DNA of 64,000 bases, taken from positions 62,001 through 126,000 of the forward strand of contig CALMNW010000076.1 of assembly GCA_937872095.1 (NCBI GenBank), read 5' to 3'. Source of the DNA: an uncultured Verrucomicrobiota bacterium. Its GTDB lineage: Bacteria; Verrucomicrobiota; Kiritimatiellia; CAIQIC01; Lenti-01. Position 1 is the first letter of the stretch. Each line of letters opens with the position of its first letter. The notes under the pieces were generated by a model that was not told where the DNA came from, ran no database searches, and was given only the letters and a program-made list of their open reading frames with translations. A program made the translations under genes and the position numbers. Shown piece by piece: positions 28,662 through 38,500 of the stretch.

Positions 28662-31600
28662 TCAGCCGCCGCGGGATCTCCACCGGGATTCCGGCGGAGC
28701 CTTCAGGCCGGCCTGCTTGACGGTGCCGACATAGAGACCGTCGACGATTTTTTCGCATTCCTTCGCCAGCGCTTCCGACACGCGCACGGTCAAATGGCTG
28801 CCGGCGCGCACGTGCACCTTGGCGTTGTCGGGATACAGCAGGCAGATGTTGAGCGGCGTGGTTCCCGGATGGCGCCGGATCGTTTCTTTCAGTTCGTTCA
28901 TCCGCTCTTCCGACCAGGTGCCGACGTTCACGTGCAAGCTCAGGCCGGTCGTGAACCGCGCCGGCACTTCGTCGATGGGATAGACCTCGTCCACGGTCAG
29001 CGTGTTCGCGCCGCCGGCGTTGTCCTTGCGCACGCTGCCGCACAGCATCACCGCCGCGTCGGGCTGCAGATGGATGCCGAATTGGGCGTAGGCTTCCGGA
29101 AACGCCACGGCGGAAATCGAGCCCTCCAGCGTGTCGAGGCGGAAGGACATCATCGGGCGCGGCATTTCGTCGGGCTTCTTCGGCTTCGTGAACCGCTTCT
29201 GGGCGTTCACGACGAGGCCGCCGATGCGCGTGCGCGTGCGCTCGGGCAGTTCGGCGAAGCGAGCGACGTCGCACTGGTTGTACTTCTCCAGCGTCCACGC
29301 GCACGCCAGCAGCGGATGGCCCGAAATGTAGAAGCCGATCAGTTCCTTCTCGAACGCGAGCATCTGTTTCTGGGGCCACGGTTCGGCGGCGGGCAGGTCC
29401 GCATCGGCCATGACGACGCCGGCCGCGTCGTCGCCGCCGAGCAGGTCGAACAGCGACGACTGGCCCGCCGCCTTGTCCTTGCGGAGCGAGGCCGCATAGC
29501 CCATCGCGATCTCGATGCCCCCGAACAGGCGGCCGCGCGTCAGCCCCGTGAAGTCGAACGCACCGCACTTCACCAGCGCCTCGATCGTCTTCTTGTTGAC
29601 GTCGCCGTTTTCGATGCGCTCGCAGAAATCCACCAGGCCCTTGAACGGGCCGTTCGCCTCGCGCTCTTTCACGAGCGCCTCGACGGCGCCTGCGCCGACG
29701 CCTTTCACGCCGGCGAGCCCGTAGCGGATCGCGCCCTTCACCGGCGTGAAGCGCAGGCCGCTCTCGTTGACGTCCGGCGGCAGCACCTGGATGCCCATCT
29801 TCTGGGCCTCGGCCACCAGCACCGGCAGCTTGTCGGTGTTGCCGATTTCCGACGACAGCATCGCCGCCATGAATTCGACCGGATGGTTCGCCTTCAGATA
29901 GGCCGTTTGGAACGTCACGATCCCGTACGCCGCCGAGTGCGACTTGTTGAAGCCGTAGGACGCGAATTCCGAAATCTGGTCGAAGATCTGGCCCGCCTTG
30001 GCCGCGGTGCAGGTCTTTTTCTTCACGCAGCCTTCGGTGAACGCCTGGCGCTGCTTGGCCATTTCCTCGGGCTTTTTCTTGCCCATCGCGCGGCGCAGAA
30101 TGTCGCCCTGGCCCATGCTGAATCCGGCGAGGATGCCGGCGGCCTGCTGCACCTGCTCCTGATAGACCATGATGCCGTAGGTTTCCTTCAGGACGTCTTC
30201 CAGCAGCGGATGCGGGTATTCGATCGGCTCGCGCCCGTGCTTGCGGGCGATGAACGAGGGGATCATGCTCATCGGTCCCGGCCGATAGAGCGCGATCATG
30301 GCGATCAGCTCCTCGATCCGGTTGAGCTGCAGCTGGCGCAACAGGTCGCGCATGCCCTCGGATTCGACCTGGAACACGCCCACGGTGTCGCCGCGCGCCA
30401 GCAGTTCGTAGGTCTGCGGATCGTCCAGCGGGAGATTGTCCGGATCCGGCGCGACGCCCGTGGTGCGCTGGACGTTGTCGCAGGCCTCGCGCACCACCGT
30501 CAGGGTCTTCAGGCCCAGGAAGTCCATCTTCAGCAGGCCCGATTCCTCCAGCGGCACCGCTTCCCACTGCGAAATGACGTTGCCGTCTTTGTCCTTCGTC
30601 AGCGGGATCAGCTCGATCAGGGGTTTTTCGCCGATGACGACGCCCGCCGCGTGCGTGCCGGTCTGCCGCGGCATGTCCTCCAGCGGCGGCGCGAACTTCA
30701 TGATTTCCTGCGCGAACGGCTCGGTCTTGCAGGCGGTCGCGAAATCGAGGCTGTCCTTCTTCGCGCTCAGCAGCGTGGTGCCCGGCATTTCGGGCACCAT
30801 CTTCGCGAGGCGGTCGCAGTCCGGCAGCGGGATTTCCAGCGCGCGGCCGATGTCGCGGATCAGCGTCTTGGCGCCCAGCGTGCCGTAGGTCACGATCTGC
30901 GCCACGCTGTCCGCGCCGTACTTCTGCCGCACGTATTCGATCACCTCGCCGCGCCGCGCCTGGCAGAAATCGATGTCGAAGTCCGGCGGCGACACGCGCT
31001 CCGGATTCAGGAAACGCTCGAAGATCAGCCCGTAGCGCAGCGGATCGATGCCGGTGATGCCCACCGCGTAGGCGATCAAGCTCCCGGCGCCCGAGCCGCG
31101 CCCCGGCCCCACCGGAATGCCCCGCTCCTTTGCCGCGTGGATGAAATCCCACACCACGAGAAAGTAGTTCAGGAAGCCCGTCTTTTCGATCACGCCCAAC
31201 TCGTGGGAAAACCGCGCCGCGATGACCTTTTCGCGGTCGTCCCGGGGATGCTCCAGGTCTTCCACGCCGTAGATCCGGCGGATTCCCTCCGCCGCGATCC
31301 GCATCAAATACTGCTTGTGGGTCAATCCGTCGGGGCACTGGTAGTTCGGGAAGTGCGGATTCTTCTGCCCGCCCAGCGCCAGCTCCACGTTGCAGCGCTC
31401 GGCGATTTTCCACGTGTTCTCGATCGCCTCCGGCAGTTCGCCGAAGAGCTTGCGCATTTCCGCCTCGCTCTTGAGGTAGAACTGGTCGGAGCCGTACTTC
31501 ATGCGGTCCGCCTCGCTCCACTTGGCCTGCGTTTGCAGGCACAGCAGCATTTCGTGCGGCTCGGCGTGGTCGGGCGCGAGGTAGTGCACGTCGTTCGTCG

Positions 31601-32231
31601 CCACCAGCGGCAGGCCCAGTTTCCGCGCCAGCGCGACCAGCTTCTTGTTCACGGGCCGCTGTTCCGGCAAGCCGTGGTCCTGCACTTCGAGATAGAACCG
31701 GTCCGGCCCCATGATCTCCGCGTACTCGCCGGCCAGCTGCTTCGCCTTGTCGTCGAGCCCATCCATGAACGCCTCGGCCACTTCGCCCTTCAGGCACGCG
31801 GACAGCGCGATCAGTCCTTCGCGGTGTTCCGCCAGCAGCGCGCGGTCGATGCGCGGCTTGTAGTAGTAGCCGTCGAGGTGCGCCTTGCTCACCAGCTTCA
31901 TCAGATTCGCGAAGCCGCGGTTGTCCTCCGCCAGCAGCACCAGGTGATTCGCCTGGCGGCCGTTGACCAGCACCTTTTCGCGGTGGCTGCCCGGCGTGAC
32001 GTAGATTTCGCAGCCCAGCAGCGGCTTGATGCCGCGCTTGCGCGCCGCCTTGTAGAAATGCACCGCGCCGAACAGGTTCCCGTGGTCGGTGATCGCCAGC
32101 GCGACCTGACCTTGCTCCCGCGCCCGGTCCATGATCGGGCTATGGTGGTCTTTGCCCCGGTCCAGCGCGCAAAGCCCGTCCAACAGGCTGTACTCGGTGT
32201 GCACATGCAGATGGGTGAATTTCGGTTCCAA
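28662..32231 (-). CDS. dnaE: DNA polymerase III subunit alpha
   Basis: MEPKFTHLHVHTEYSLLDGLCALDRGKDHHSPIMDRAREQGQVALAITDHGNLFGAVHFYKAARKRGIKPLLGCE...PDFDIDFCQARRGEVIEYVRQKYG. Confidence 0.97.
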   Translation of the reverse strand: MEPKFTHLHVHTEYSLLDGLCALDRGKDHHSPIMDRAREQGQVALAITDHGNLFGAVHFYKAARKRGIKPLLGCEIYVTPGSHREKVLVNGRQANHLVLLAEDNRGFANLMKLVSKAHLDGYYYKPRIDRALLAEHREGLIALSACLKGEVAEAFMDGLDDKAKQLAGEYAEIMGPDRFYLEVQDHGLPEQRPVNKKLVALARKLGLPLVATNDVHYLAPDHAEPHEMLLCLQTQAKWSEADRMKYGSDQFYLKSEAEMRKLFGELPEAIENTWKIAERCNVELALGGQKNPHFPNYQCPDGLTHKQYLMRIAAEGIRRIYGVEDLEHPRDDREKVIAARFSHELGVIEKTGFLNYFLVVWDFIHAAKERGIPVGPGRGSGAGSLIAYAVGITGIDPLRYGLIFERFLNPERVSPPDFDIDFCQARRGEVIEYVRQKYGADSVAQIVTYGTLGAKTLIRDIGRALEIPLPDCDRLAKMVPEMPGTTLLSAKKDSLDFATACKTEPFAQEIMKFAPPLEDMPRQTGTHAAGVVIGEKPLIELIPLTKDKDGNVISQWEAVPLEESGLLKMDFLGLKTLTVVREACDNVQRTTGVAPDPDNLPLDDPQTYELLARGDTVGVFQVESEGMRDLLRQLQLNRIEELIAMIALYRPGPMSMIPSFIARKHGREPIEYPHPLLEDVLKETYGIMVYQEQVQQAAGILAGFSMGQGDILRRAMGKKKPEEMAKQRQAFTEGCVKKKTCTAAKAGQIFDQISEFASYGFNKSHSAAYGIVTFQTAYLKANHPVEFMAAMLSSEIGNTDKLPVLVAEAQKMGIQVLPPDVNESGLRFTPVKGAIRYGLAGVKGVGAGAVEALVKEREANGPFKGLVDFCERIENGDVNKKTIEALVKCGAFDFTGLTRGRLFGGIEIAMGYAASLRKDKAAGQSSLFDLLGGDDAAGVVMADADLPAAEPWPQKQMLAFEKELIGFYISGHPLLACAWTLEKYNQCDVARFAELPERTRTRIGGLVVNAQKRFTKPKKPDEMPRPMMSFRLDTLEGSISAVAFPEAYAQFGIHLQPDAAVMLCGSVRKDNAGGANTLTVDEVYPIDEVPARFTTGLSLHVNVGTWSEERMNELKETIRRHPGTTPLNICLLYPDNAKVHVRAGSHLTVRVSEALAKECEKIVDGLYVGTVKQAGLKAPPESRWRSRGG

Positions 32232-32373
32232 AATCGTCTCTTTCGGGAAAAAGGGTACCCGTTTCTTCTAGCCCATCGCCCCCCCGAATCCAAGCCCATT
32301 TCAGCCTGATTTTCATGCGCCATAACCTTTTATCCGGCAGATGGATACCATATATTTGCTCCGTTTTCCTAAG

Positions 32374-32414
32374 GTTTCCACGCCATGGAAAAACTATTTC
32401 CTCGGCGCGGAAAA
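32374..32414. repeat. Pair of degenerate 19-bp odd palindromes
   Basis: GTTTCCACGCCATGGAAAA (32374-32392) and ATTTCCTCGGCGCGGAAAA (32396-32414), 22 bp start-to-start with 3-nt spacer. Confidence 0.7.
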
Positions 32415-32605
32415 TCGCCCCCCCTCGTTCGCCGCCATGCGTACGCATAAATTAGTTGTAGATGGGTGTACAAAATAATTTGTTAAATTTGGATTTAACT
32501 GTAATGTCTATGCGTTGACATTTAGATTTCTAGTGTTTTGGTGGAGATATCGGAGTCGTTTCAATCAGCCGAGAAGCGGGTCCTCCTCGGAGAACAGGTA
32601 GAAGA

Positions 32606-33598
32606 ATGTCCACGATCACCCGGCGCGATTTCTTGAAGTATTGCGGGTTTTCAGCCGCGGCCATCGCCTTGACCTCCAGCAAGCTGGGCTTTTTGGCCGA
32701 AGCCCTCGCCAATCCCTCCGCTCCCTCCGTGATCTGGCTGCACGGAAGTTCCTGCACGGGCTGTTCGGTTTCGCTGCTGAACCGGATCGCCGATGCCGCC
32801 GGACCGGCGCCCACCATCAAGGAAGTCCTCACGGACGCGATCAATCTGGTATATCACGCGACCTTGATGACGCCGGCGGGGGATCCGGCGGTCGCGGAAC
32901 TCCGCCGGGTATACGACGGCGGCAACTACATCCTCGTCTTGGAAGGCGGGGTGCCCACCGCGTTCGGCGGCGCGCCGTGCATCGTCTACAGCCTGCACGG
33001 AGAAGAAACAACGTATCAGCGGGCGGTGCAGGAGATGTCCGCCAAGGCGCTGGCCGTCGTTTGCGTGGGAACCTGCGCCTCGTTCGGCGGCATTCCCGCC
33101 TCCGGCTCCAATCCCACCGGCGTGGTGGGCGTGGGCCAGTTGACCGGGCGCGCCACGATCAACATCTCCGGCTGCCCCGCCAATCCCGACTGGGTGGTCT
33201 GGGCCATCGTGCAGTTGCTCACCGGCACGCCGGTGGATCTGGATGCCGACGGCCGGCCCACGGCGCTCTATACCGAGACCATCCACGGCGCTTCGAAGCA
33301 GCTGGTCCATGACAAGTGCCCGCGAAACCCCTATGTGAATGCGCTGGCGCCGGCCGAGGCCGCCGCTTTCTCGGATTGCGACGGCAAATGCCTGATCCAG
33401 CTGGGCTGCCGCGGACCAAGCACCAAATCGCGGTGCAACGGCTGCTGGAACATCCTGGCGCCGCCGTCCAATCCCGACCCCGTCGATCGCTGGCAGAACA
33501 ACTGGTGCATCGGCGTCAACGCCCCCTGCCACGGGTGCGTGGAGAAAACCTTCCCCGGACCGGAATCCTTCTATGAACCCTATTCCCCCCCGGGATAG
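32606..33598 (+). CDS. Tat-exported NiFe hydrogenase small subunit
   Basis: Twin-arginine leader TRRDFLKYCGF; SSCTGCSVSLLNRI, CVGTCASFGGIP, ISGCPANPDW, KCLIQLGCRGPSTKSRCNGCWN, NAPCHGCVEKTFPG. Confidence 0.92.
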   Translation: MSTITRRDFLKYCGFSAAAIALTSSKLGFLAEALANPSAPSVIWLHGSSCTGCSVSLLNRIADAAGPAPTIKEVLTDAINLVYHATLMTPAGDPAVAELRRVYDGGNYILVLEGGVPTAFGGAPCIVYSLHGEETTYQRAVQEMSAKALAVVCVGTCASFGGIPASGSNPTGVVGVGQLTGRATINISGCPANPDWVVWAIVQLLTGTPVDLDADGRPTALYTETIHGASKQLVHDKCPRNPYVNALAPAEAAAFSDCDGKCLIQLGCRGPSTKSRCNGCWNILAPPSNPDPVDRWQNNWCIGVNAPCHGCVEKTFPGPESFYEPYSPPG

Positions 33599-33636
33599 GT
33601 CCATCTGAACAACCATCCAGCATACGGAGTACCCCC

Positions 33637-35037
33637 ATGCCCGTCATCGCCATCGCCGTGGATCCCGTCACTCGGATCGAAGGCCACTTGAAAGCCGAAA
33701 TCGAAGTGGACACCATCGGCGGCGTCCAACAGGTCAGCCACGTCCGAATGGTCGGGACCCTGTTCCGCGGATTCGAAAAGCTCCTCGAAGGGCGCGATCC
33801 CCGGGATGCGCCCATCCTCACCTCGCGCATCTGCGGCGTCTGTCCCACCTCCCATGCCGAAGTGGCCGTGCTGGCGCTGGATCAGGCGGGGGGCGTGGAA
33901 GTTCCCGCGGCGGGCCGGATCCTCCGGAACCTCGTCCACGGCGCCTGTTTTCTGGAATCCCACATCCTGCATTTCTATCTGCTGTCGCTGCCGGACTACA
34001 TCAAGGGCCCCGCGATGCCGCCGTGGACGCCGGGCTTCGAAATGGACCGGCGCGTGGATCAAGCGACCACGGACGTGTTCATGGCCCACTATCTGCAAGC
34101 CATCAACGTCCGCCGCAAGTGCCACGAGATGGGCGCCCTGTTCGGCGGCAAGCTGCCGCATACCCCGGCCTACATCGCCGGCGGATTCACGGCGGTGCCT
34201 TCCTCGGCCAATCTGGCGACCTTCGCGGCGCATCTCGACGACGTCATCGCCTTCATCGAGACCTGCTACCTCCCGGACGCGGAACGGCTCGCGTCGCTCT
34301 ACAGCGATTACTTCCGGATCGGGCGCGGGCACGGAAATCTCCTCTGCTACGGCGCCTTCGAGCTCAACGACTCCGGCAGCTCCAAGCTGTTTCCCGCCGG
34401 ACGCGTCCTGAACGGCGGCGGCGTCCAGGCCATGGATGCCGCGGCGATCACCGAAGACGCGACGCATTCGTGGTATACCGACGCCTCGAACAACCAGCAT
34501 CCTTCGGTGGGGGACACCGTTCCCCAATATCCGAAGGACGGCGGCTACAGCTGGCTCAAAGCCCCCCGCTACGGCGGCGTCCCCTACGAATGCGGCCCCT
34601 TGGCGCGCATGTGGAGCAAGGGCGAATATACCAACGGCATCTCGGCCATGGACCGGATCCGCGCGCGCGCCTACGAGGCGCGCTTGCTGGCCGCCGAAAT
34701 GAAAAACTGGCTCGGCGAGATCGGCAACGGCGACACGGTCTATGCCCCGTGGACGAACCCCGGTACCGCGACGGCGGCGGGCCTTTCCGAAGCCCCGCGC
34801 GGAGCGCTGGGGCATTGGATCGGCATCGAGGCCGGCAAAATCTCGCATTACCAGGTGATCACCCCCACGTGCTGGACCATTTCGCCGCGCGACGGCGCGG
34901 GCCAGCTCGGCCCTCTCGAACAGGCCCTGATGGGAACACCCATCGCCAACGTCCATCATCCGGTCGAAGCCCTCCGGGTCATCCATTCGGTCGATCCCTG
35001 CCTGGATTGCGCCACGCACGTCGTGAAGGCGAAATGA
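33637..35037 (+). CDS. NiFe hydrogenase large (catalytic) subunit
   Basis: DPVTRIEGHLKAEIEV; RICGVCPTSHAEVAVLALD (L1); DPCLDCATH (L2) followed only by VVKAK. Confidence 0.94.
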   Translation: MPVIAIAVDPVTRIEGHLKAEIEVDTIGGVQQVSHVRMVGTLFRGFEKLLEGRDPRDAPILTSRICGVCPTSHAEVAVLALDQAGGVEVPAAGRILRNLVHGACFLESHILHFYLLSLPDYIKGPAMPPWTPGFEMDRRVDQATTDVFMAHYLQAINVRRKCHEMGALFGGKLPHTPAYIAGGFTAVPSSANLATFAAHLDDVIAFIETCYLPDAERLASLYSDYFRIGRGHGNLLCYGAFELNDSGSSKLFPAGRVLNGGGVQAMDAAAITEDATHSWYTDASNNQHPSVGDTVPQYPKDGGYSWLKAPRYGGVPYECGPLARMWSKGEYTNGISAMDRIRARAYEARLLAAEMKNWLGEIGNGDTVYAPWTNPGTATAAGLSEAPRGALGHWIGIEAGKISHYQVITPTCWTISPRDGAGQLGPLEQALMGTPIANVHHPVEALRVIHSVDPCLDCATHVVKAK

Positions 35038-35041
35038 TTCC

Positions 35042-35530
35042 ATGGACCACAAGATTCTCATCTTGGGCGTAGGCAATTGGCTGATGTCCGACGACGGCGT
35101 CGGCATCCATGCGGTGCGCGAACTCGCGCGCCGGCCCCGCGCGGGCGTCGAAGCGGTGGATGCCGGCACGGACTATCTATCCGCCCTGCCGTTCCTGGAG
35201 ACCGCCGGACGGGTGCTCGTCCTGGATGCCGTTCGCGGGCGGGGCGCGCCGGGCTCGATCTACCGGCTCGGGATGGAGGAAATCGAGCTCCGCGCGGGAG
35301 GCGCGGCCCATGCCGTCAGCCTGCTGGAAGCGCGGCGGTTCCTGCCGCCCGGCGCGGCATGGCCGACCATTACGGTGCTGGGGGTGGAGCCGCTCGTTTT
35401 GGACTATGGCCTGGCGCTTTCGGAACCCGTCGCCCGGGCGTTGCCCCGGCTGGTGGCCCGGGCGCGGGAAATCGTTGGCGAATGGCAAGGCGGTCTTTCT
35501 TCAAACGCAATCCATCAGGTGGCTTCATGA
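35042..35530 (+). CDS. Hydrogenase maturation protease
   Basis: MDHKILILGVGNWLMSDDGVGIHAVRELARR...VLDAVRGRGAPGSIYRL...ITVLGVEPL. Confidence 0.9.
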   Translation: MDHKILILGVGNWLMSDDGVGIHAVRELARRPRAGVEAVDAGTDYLSALPFLETAGRVLVLDAVRGRGAPGSIYRLGMEEIELRAGGAAHAVSLLEARRFLPPGAAWPTITVLGVEPLVLDYGLALSEPVARALPRLVARAREIVGEWQGGLSSNAIHQVAS

Positions 35531-38500
35531 ATACTGCGCGTTTTCTTTTCCGGATCTGCTTCGCGGCCGCTGGACTCGGCTGCGCGACCGCCGCCTGGGC
35601 CGCCAACACCCCCGGCAGCGCGACGTTCAGCGTCGGCACGTCCATCTACGGCGGCACCTATGAACCAAGCCACGTGGCGGTCGTCTGGGTCGTGGACAGC
35701 TCCAACAAGTTCGTCAAGACCCTGTGCCGCCACGCGGCGACGCGCATCGCCTATCTGTCGCGCTGGTCCGCGGCCCGGGGCACCTACACCAACGTGGACG
35801 GAACCACCAGCGCCACGCTCACCCGGCAGCCGACCAACCACGTGGTGGTCTGGAATTGCCGCGACACCAACAACGCGGTGGTGCCGGACGGCATGTATTA
35901 CTTCAAGGTGGAATACACGAGCATCAACGGGGCCGGACCCTATCTGACCAACGGCGTGGGCTTCCTGAAGAGCACCTCGCCGGTATCGACCAACTTCGCC
36001 AACGTCGGCAGTTTGGGCGGCACGTTTTCAGGCATGTCCATCGTCTTTGCCCCGACGCTCCCCGACGTCGCCGTGCGGTCCTTGGCGCCGGCCACCGGCT
36101 ACGTGAATTCCAACGTGGCGGTCGTGGTCGGCATCAGCAATCGGACGGCCGGCGCGACCACGCCGTTTACCGTGGCGCTGAGCAACGTCACCGCCGGCGC
36201 CCTCTTGATCGGCACCCAGCAGGTGGCCTCCCTCGCCGCTTCCGCCAACACCAATCTGACCTTCGTTTGGAGCACGGCCGGGTTGTCCGAGGGGACCTAC
36301 CAGCTGAAGGCCCAGGCGTTCAACCTGACCTCCGAAACCAACCTCGCCGACAACGTTTTGACCGGCGCCATCGATCTGTCCGGGGCCGTCCACGACGTGG
36401 GCGTCGCGGCCATCTCCGTCGGCGCCGTGGTTCCGCCGCAGGTCACGACCAACGTCGCGGTGGCGGTCACCAATGCGGGCGCTTTCGCGGAAACCTTCGG
36501 CCTGGCGCTTTACGATCTTTCCGCCGGCCAGACCATCGGGTCCCGGACGATCGCGAATCTCGCCGGCGGCGCGGCCAGTAATGTGGTGTTCGCGTGGAAC
36601 ACCACCAACTCGGCCATCGGCATCCACGACCTGCAAGCGGTCGCCGACGCGGTGGCGGGAGAAATCCTGACGGCCAACAATTCCCGCGAGGTGTCCGTCA
36701 TCGTGGCGAACGGATTGGAGACGAACGTCCTCGTCGCCAAGGGGGCCGACTGGACCTACCTCGATTCGGGACTGGACCTCTCCGGGGCGCCGTGGACCCT
36801 TTCTCCCGCCGGCTACTACGACGGCTTCTGGGCCTCGGGCCCGGCACCGGTTGGATTCGGCACGTCCGGCATCGCCACGCCCATCGGCACGGCGCCGGTC
36901 GTGACTCCGGGAGCCATCCTCGCCGCGGACGTGGCCTCCAATTCGGCCTACGCCTCCACGTGGACCAATGGCGCGAACGGGGGTTCCGGATGGAGCGCAT
37001 GGAAATTGAGCGCCAGCGGCACGGGCGGCCATTTCATGGGGTCGTCCACCAACAATGCCGGAGGCAGCGGCGGCATCGACGTGGGCGGGCGCGCCTGGGG
37101 CCTGTGGGCGTCGAGCGGCGTGACCGAGGCGGTCCGCCCCTTGACGGGCGGCGGACTTGCGACCGGTCAGATTCTGCGGGTGGCCTTCGACAACGGCGCG
37201 GTCGCCGGCGGGCGCTCGGTGGGCCTCGCTTTCCGGAACGCCGCCAGCAATGCCCTTTGGGAATTGTTCTATTCCGGAGTCAACGGAGGAACTTCCACCA
37301 CGAATCTCTCGGAGAACTTCGCGGGCTTCACGGCGACGAGCGGAACCACCGACCGCGCGAGTTCGCTGGACGCCTATCTGCAAACGCCGGGATGGACCGG
37401 CACTCGAATCTATGAAGACAATGGCCGGGCAAAGATCGGAACCTCTTCGGCGCTCGGACAGATCACCACTCCCGCGGTCGATCTCTCGGCGAACGACGGC
37501 GCGGCGACGCTGCAATTCGACCTCGGCAAATACAACAACGACGTCGGTCCCGTGCAAGTCATGCATGCCCCCGACGGCGCCACCTTCGCCCAGGTGGGCG
37601 CCGACCTGACGCCGCCCGCCGCCATGACGACCCAAACCATTCCGCTCACCGGCGGGACGGCGTCATCCAAAATCCGGATCACGGCCAAGAACGCCTCCGC
37701 CAACCGGTTCAATCTGGACAATCTGCTCCTGACCCAAAGCGGCGGCGGCGCAGGGGGAACGACCAACTATACGCTGAACGACCAAAACGGCCTCGCGGAC
37801 GCGGGGATTCCGTTTACCGGCGACGGCCTGCAAATCGTGTTTCAACTGACCGGCCCGACCAGCTACGTCGCGGACGTGACGTCCGGCGGCGACACCTGGA
37901 GTTTCTCCGGATCCCTGCTGGCGCAAGCCGATCCGATCCTGGCGCAGGTGCGGTGCTGGAACTGGGAGGCGGGCAGCGGCAGCAACTCCGACGTGTTCCT
38001 GAACAGCCTGTCGGTGTCTGCCCCGTCTTCCTCGACCATCGCGACCAACCACGTCGCCACCTATTTCCGCAAGGAATTCATCGTGGATTTCGAGCCCATT
38101 TCGGTGAACGGCCTGGTGCGGAAGGCGGACGGCGTCGTGCTGTATCTGAACGGACAGGAACTCGACCGGCAGAACATGCCCGTCGACACGGCGGTCACCG
38201 CCGCCACCTTGGCCAGCTCGGCCGCCGCCGGAACGGGTCTCACCGGCTACTCGTCCTTCCGCATCGCCCCGAGCAACCTCGTCGTGGGCCGCAACCAGCT
38301 GGCCGCCGAAGTCCACTTGTCTTCCCCCGTCGCCGCCGCCAAGGTCTTCGATCTGGAACTCCAAGCGCTCAACGGCGTCGTCGCCAGAACCCACGTCGTC
38401 GTTCCCGTCGCCATCCAGAATGACGGCAACGTCCAGGCCGGAGATCTGCTTGGCGGCGTCGTGTCCTTGACCAACGCCGGCAATGCCGCCACCGCCTGCA

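Noticed and set aside
28794-32309. 1171-aa plus-strand ORF opposite dnaE
   Set aside because: Antisense artefact despite its length.
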